Source: Anagrus nilaparvatae (Eukaryota > Arthropoda > Insecta > Hymenoptera > Mymaridae). From it: DNA of 64,000 nt. This document shows, one piece after another, positions 57,998-64,000 of the stretch. The position numbers and the translations under genes are program-made. Below the pieces are notes generated by a model. The model was not told the origin of the DNA and searched no databases. It saw only the letters and a list, made by a program, of their open reading frames with translations. How positions within the stretch are numbered: the first letter of the stretch is position 1; every line of letters starts with the position of its first letter. Where the stretch lies: NCBI GenBank assembly GCA_022575985.1, contig JAKSXM010000132.1, positions 4,712,001 through 4,776,000 of the forward strand. Direction: 5' to 3'.

Positions 57998-60900
57998 TCT
58001 ATATTGACCTCGTCTTTGTATATTCGGCACACATTTTTTCTTTTTAGCATTAATTTTTAATGCATAAAACTTTTAGTATTTACATAAATATATATATAGT
58101 TGTTGAAGTTATGTAATAAGTTTATATATTTTTTTAACGGGAATTTAAGGAAAAGAAAAAAGACATTATTTTAAATGTTTATAATATTATATGTTTAAAT
58201 AAAGAATATTTAATTTTCTGGAATATAATTTAATGTTGATACAAGTGTGTGTGTATGTGCAGACTGCGTGTTTTTAGAGATAAGTAAACAGACGAAGTGA
58301 AAAAAAATTTGCTACGAACTGATATTTATTTACGTTAATTTACATAAATTTTAAATTTCGATAAAAAATAAGTTTTATCTTTGCGTAAGAAAAAGGTATG
58401 TACAAGGATAAAAAAGGTGAGTATAATGATAAATTAAAAGATTTTTAAAATTTTGAGGTTATCTAACTTCAAGAAACACCTAACCTCGCTTTCTCAGAAC
58501 GTATTCAAAATTCCTCGCTGGACTTGTAAACAAAAGATTCCTTTTACGTAAGATTTTTTTTTGGAAATTCAAGAATCATCACCAAGCTACAAAATAAGAG
58601 TTTATAAGAATGTGTGAGAAATATCAAGGAAACGTCTTTCATATTCCAGGATGAATCAAGGATTTAAAAGTTAACACGTGCTTGTCAAGATATTGTGTAA
58701 GTTTTTCTTCTGTACACGTAGAAAAGTAATCCTTTCTCTTTACTTCTATAACGTAACTTTTAACCAACATAATAATCCGACACTTCTGTTATTCTATCTG
58801 AATATTACACGATCACGCAATAAATAATTTTTTTATAATTATGATTCCTATACATGTCATATTTTGCAAATGTGTGTCAGATTATACCTATTTTTTTTTT
58901 CTTAACTAAATAAAAAACTTTTTTTTAATAATAATTTTTTTTACTTCTTTCCGGCTATTAAAATATTCAGTTTTTTTTCATAATATTCATTTTAGATGCA
59001 TATTATAAAGTCGAGAAGTCATTAGACGAGTTTTCAAGGGTAACGTTGTATATACTTAAACTTCCGCCTTATTTTTTTATTTTGAATATAAGGAAAATAA
59101 AATGTAAAAAAAAGAAAATATAAGAAATGAGTAAGTTTTATTATTATTATTATTATTAGAATTGTGTGCGTAAAAATAAAAATATAAGTACCTATTATTT
59201 AGTAAAGAAAATTTTTTCGCGCGCATGTCATTATATTACCCACACACACATAGCGGATATAAATTTTATTTGAAGAGAGTATCTCGTTACGTATAGACAT
59301 AACATTATAAATGCTTTTGAAAATTTAAAAATAAAAGAAAATATTTTTTTTTGAATTTAAAAACAAAAAAATTATTCAGAATAACAATGCTCGTAACGCA
59401 TGATTCGTAGAATTATAGATTTCAAATACGAAAATTTGATATTTAAATCAGGGATAATAAATATATAAGTGAAAGTCATAAAATTTTTAATGAATAAATT
59501 ATCCGTTTGGTTGTTTTGTTTTTTTAGGTTATTTTTAAAATTAAAACACTATTTATTAACTCAAAATTCTATCACTGTGTTTTTATGACTTTAATTTTTT
59601 GAGGTTATAATCAATTAAAATTACATAAATATGCGGTTAAAAACAGAAAAAAAGCTAAACGATTAAATAATAATCCGAATACATAACAGTTGAGTATTTT
59701 AGTTATGGCATAACCATGATTAATGAGATTTTATAACTTTTTAGCAAAATATGATACCAAGAAAAATAAAGGGATAAAATTAATAATTCTTCCGTCCTTT
59801 TTATACACGCGTATAGTAAAAAATCGACAGGTGTCTGTTTTTTTGAATAAAAAGATTAAATCTTTTTTTTTAATTTTTTTCATATTAAAAAGAGATTAAT
59901 GAGTTCATCGACCAAGTCAAGGTCGAAGTAAATAGAATTTTTGTATCGATTTAAGGTATTTTAAAAAATTTTTATTTTTACGTGATTTGAATTGCATGAA
60001 ATTAAAAATTCTTTTTTTTATTAGTTACGTGACCGTTTTGTCATAACAATTTATAACGTGTTAAAAAAAAATAAAACAAGCGGAACAAGACAAAAAAAAT
60101 TAACAATTTTTCACGTTTGAATATTAAAATTTATTCGACTATCAATTGGATAACAATTTATTAAATAGTTTCTTTAATTACTCTGTCGGTAAAACAGTTT
60201 TCTTAAAAATCAAAATTAAGCGCGCGTGTACCTTAACAATTGCCAAAAACCAAAGAAATTTCATTTTAAAAATAAAAAAAAGCGGAAATATTGCCAGAAA
60301 AAAAAGTCACATGTACGTAATTTTCATTTTCTATTTTCTTTTAAACCCGAGAAATTTCACAATTATTTTCTCATAAGCATAAAAATATGGATTTAATACT
60401 TTTAAAGTAGTATACGTTAAATATAAAAAAAAAGAACGACTCACAACGAAAAAAAAAAATGACAAGAAATCCGCTTCCGCGTTGGCGCAAAATCTTACGT
60501 CAGAATATCTTTTATCTTTATCTGTCGTTTAGTTGTAATAGTATTTTACAACCTTGTTTAATAAACGAAAAAAAAACCACGAAGAATTAAATTTTTTTTT
60601 TTTTAATATTAATAAAAAAAAAAAAATATATCGTCATCTTCCGTATTAAAGAGATAAATTTAAATCTTGATTTATTATTTTTTAATCAAATGATCAAATT
60701 ACGTAATTCAAACTGAAGATGCATTATTTATATTTATTAAAAATCCTTAATCCTTCGATATATACGGGACACACGCGATTAGAATATTAAAAAAAAACTT
60801 GGATGATCAAATAACGGAAGTAAAAAATTTGTTTCTTTTATAATGCAATTTATAGAGCTTGCGATTAACATTTTATATTATATTTAAATGAATTTATGTT

Positions 60901-61013
60901 TATGCAAATGGTTTTATTATATTTAATGAGTTTGTTATTTTTCCTTTATTTACTTAAATATTAATTAGCCGGATGATAAGTAGATTTTTTTAATAATCGT
61001 TAGCATGACATTG

Positions 61014-61060
61014 GCTTTATATATAGTTCAGAAAAGTCATTTCACTTTCGAGAAAAAAAA
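61014..61060. repeat. Fragment of a dispersed repeat end, shared with 30068-30110
   Basis: The segment CTTTATATATAG followed by GTCATTTCACTTTCGAGAAA recurs almost exactly at 30068-30110. Only this end is shared, so one copy is probably a truncated remnant. Confidence 0.55.
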
Positions 61061-62467
61061 AAAATTAATTATATTTTTTTTAAAATCTAAATAAACTCGA
61101 TAAATACCAGAACGATCAAGTACTTTATTATCATAATCATAACAAAGTATAAGTGAACACAAAGAAAGAAAAAATAAAAAAACTGATTGCTTTGACGAGG
61201 TGTCAGTGACCCTATAAGCACAAATTATATTCTCTTCATTTTCCTTTCTTTCCTTCATCCGGAAGATCGTGTACGAATGTAGTACGTTGGACAATTTAAG
61301 ACTATAATAACTATTAAAACTATTTTATACTCAAAATGAACCCTTTCTTTCTTTCTCTTCTATTTATACTTGCTTTACACGTGTTTGTTGTAAATATTTC
61401 ATGAGGCAAAATGTAAATTATATACAACTACTATTTTTTTTTTTATTTAAATTTTCATCTTCATATACAAAGAACATTCTGAATAATAAGGTGTGTCAGT
61501 CAGTACCAGGAGACTTTCGATATTTTTTTATGAAATTGCATAATTTTTAAAGAAACAGGATTTTCTCTTAACACACATATTAGGAGAATAATTAATGAAT
61601 TGAAAAGAAAATTTTACTCATTTAAATATTATTGAAGATTTTGAAAGTAATTTTTTTAAATTGAGAACGTGTGAGGATTTTAAAAGTATGTATTGACGAA
61701 AAAGATAAATAGTATATTTGTGTGAATTCTAAGAATCGAGATGATATTTAAATATTTTTTTTAAAAAAATTTCTAATAATTTCCGGTATTTATGAAAAAA
61801 AAAATGTTTAATTAATTATTTTTTAAAGCATGTAAGTAATAAAAGAAAGAAAAATATTTGTGAGTGAGAGCTTTCAAATAATATAAAGACCTGGCTAAAG
61901 TCCATGGTATTTTGAGCACATGCCCGCAAATCGGAAATACCCAACTTTTATTTAAATTTAAAATACAAAAGTTAATTTTGTCAAGTGTAATTTAAACTTT
62001 AGGTCAAATGTTATTAAGAAACAATTTTTTTATTAATTAAAATTACTATTTTTTTTTTCTAGGTTGACGATCGATAAGCTAATGGGAGTGTGCGTCAGTG
62101 ATCAAGCTGATTAAACAGATATGAAGAATTTTGACAAAAAAATTTTACGTATCGATTTGCATTTATTGATTAAATAAATCTCTGAGCAATTGAACCATTT
62201 TTCAGAATAATATTTAAATCAATAAAGCAGGATAGATAAATAGAAATTCCAACTTGTTGAATTAAATTTAACAGGTTGAAAACACGAAAGAAATATTAAA
62301 CTGCATCTGTTAATTAAGAAAAAACTGAACAATCTAAAAGATTTTGATACTTTGTGAATTTAAAAAACGACCAAAAAAAATTGAAACATAAAAGTGAATA
62401 AAATTTCCTTTTTCGTTCGTAACATCTTATTTTTCTGAAACAAGAAAAATATGCAACTTCATCATCG

Positions 62468-62476
62468 ACCGGAAGT
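62468..62476 (+). promoter_or_regulatory. Second ETS-type site ACCGGAAGT
   Basis: Same nine bases as at 57989-57997. Weaker ETS-type matches lie between them on either strand: 59060-59068 (ACTTCCGCC), 60814-60821 (ACGGAAGT) and 61259-61265 (CCGGAAG). Confidence 0.4.
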
Positions 62477-64000
62477 CGATAAAATGTTTATTTCACCCTC
62501 ATCATCCATTTATTTATATGTTTCTTTCTCTTTTACTCGTCATGGGAATAAGCCTCTGGCGGGTCCAGTCACTTTATTTTTTTTTCTTATCCTTTTACAT
62601 GGAGAATCTTTGCAGTTTTTCTGAACTCGTTCTTTTAACCAGAGAGAGCCCCCCTCCTGAGATATTATTTTCTTGTTTCTCTACTTTTATTTATTTTTAA
62701 TCATACAAACACAACAGTAGCTGATGTTAAGTGCATCTCTGCTCAATTTTCTTGTAAAAATTCTTGACACCCTGAATTTTCTCAAATCGATTTAAAGAAG
62801 AGCTACTTAATTGAGTCATTTGAAATAAAAATCTGTATAAATAATCATCAACAAAATTACATACGTTTCAATTTTATCCCCGCGGATAAAATAAAAAACA
62901 TAAAAAAAAAAGATTGATACATCCTTATTTTTCTTGCTTAACTGTCGCTAATATATTTTTCTGACTTCTATTTTGCAAAAAAAAAATTATCATCATCATC
63001 ATCATTTCTTACTCGATGTTGCAATTGCTCTTTTCCTTGAATCTTATAAAATTTTCTTTATAAATGTGTGTGTAGATGATCCGGGGTATCACGAGATAAT
63101 AAATTCCGCAACGAATGATCAATCCAACCGGAAAATGTGTACTAGAACCTTGTATTATTATTATTATTATTTTATCATCTGATTATTATTGTTGTTGTGT
63201 GTTTGTAAAAAAATTAATAATTATTTTATTGACAGTGATAAAAAAAAATAAAAGATTCTTATCATTTCCTGGAATAATATTAAAAGTAGGCAGTACCTGT
63301 TTTTTTTAGTTTACCTGCTAAACTTAATAATCATAATAATCAATTTCTTCATGCTCTATAGGAAATCTTATTATGTTAGATTGATAGGTTTTTAGATGAA
63401 TAATTATTTATTTTAATATACAAGAAAACGTTTTTTTTTTTTAATTTAAAAAAAAAAAACAATGAAAAGGATATTGTAGGAAGTAAGAATTTTAAATACC
63501 TGTCATCTTGTCAAAAATTTTGAACACATATGGTGATAATTTATGTATTTTTTAAAATGTACCAAAAATACTTGAATAACAAAAGAATTTTTTTTTTTTT
63601 TTGGTCAGTTAAAATAATTTATTTGATTTTTGGCGAAAGTTTTTAAAAGGAAGTCTTTAAAACAGGTTTGACCTTGTCAGAAATAATACGAGACGTCAAG
63701 AAACCTTCTTTTTTTTCTGTTGGGTTAAAAAAAAAGTTTCTTTAATAAAGTGAATGTCGATTTTTGCTTAAACAATGCGAATTAGCATACAAAACAATAA
63801 TAAATTGATATTATTATAAGAACCTAACCTCAAAATGATAATTAAATTTGAGGAAGTAATTATTTATATGAAAAGATTCAATTATTTACTCAAAATATAA
63901 TAAACCCAGTAGCAAAATGAGAGACATTCCACCCGCATTTGTTTATGTTCATCTCAATAATAATAATAATAATAAAAGGCCTTTAGGATACATTTCCGTA

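Larger units (their letters stand above)
57696..64000. other. Distal upstream region of aop, no gene seen
   Basis: Apart from the ETS-type sites listed separately, this is AT-rich sequence with short runs of TTA, ATC and ACACAC repeats, for example ATT/TTA runs near 59141 and 63153 and ATC near 62990. The short open frames here (60146-60376, 61037-61294, 62518-62700, 62973-63309) are lysine-, isoleucine- or histidine-rich low-complexity translations and are not supported as genes. A short dispersed-repeat end sits at 61014-61060. Confidence 0.5.

Noticed and set aside
62973..63309. Frames with His and Ile runs
   Set aside because: They translate ATC and TTA microsatellites.
1..64000. tRNA, rRNA or snRNA genes
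   Set aside because: None recognised by eye on either strand; a covariance-model scan (tRNAscan-SE, Infernal) would be decisive.

Overview
This is a very AT-rich (by eye well over 75% A+T) animal nuclear DNA window with short split exons, GT-AG introns, many transposon remnants and no bacterial-style operons. Protein content (Yan/Anterior open, an HPF1 with a PBZ finger, mtSSB) and R1-type and jockey/CR1-type LINE debris point to an insect. A hymenopteran, perhaps a parasitoid wasp, would fit the base composition, but that is only an inference.

Layout. Positions 1-48,000 hold no host gene that I can support. They contain broken non-LTR retrotransposon pieces (about 640-1370, 6825-7735, 9990-11960, 25970-26231 with 28545-28710, 37000-37926, 40640-42020) and a rich set of non-autonomous inverted-repeat elements. 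These include a six-copy family with CACTGTAAAAAG ends, mostly at TA sites; a two-copy family with CACACTRAAYC ends at TA; a piggyBac-type element with TTAA target duplication and CCC ends; a further inverted-repeat family with one full copy and one fragment; and two fold-back elements built from inverted tandem arrays (26232-28544 and about 37939-38489) that share a GACCCAAAAAAC motif.

Positions 48,086-55,682 hold three compact genes: HPF1 (minus, 5 exons, 470 aa), mtSSB (plus, 4 exons, 145 aa) and the ETS repressor aop/yan (minus, 4 coding exons, 480 aa). HPF1 and mtSSB are head to head across about 520 bp, so they may share a promoter. mtSSB and aop converge. From 55,683 to 64,000 lies the upstream flank, and probably a 5' intron, of aop. 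It has no coding exon that I recognise but contains several ETS-type GGAA sites, including two exact ACCGGAAGT sites, which would suit feedback by ETS factors.

The three genes are functionally separate: HPF1 works with PARP1 in nuclear DNA-damage signalling, mtSSB in mitochondrial DNA replication, and Aop as a nuclear repressor downstream of receptor tyrosine kinase/MAPK signalling. All exon joins were worked out by hand from reading frame and splice consensus; no alignment or transcript data were available.
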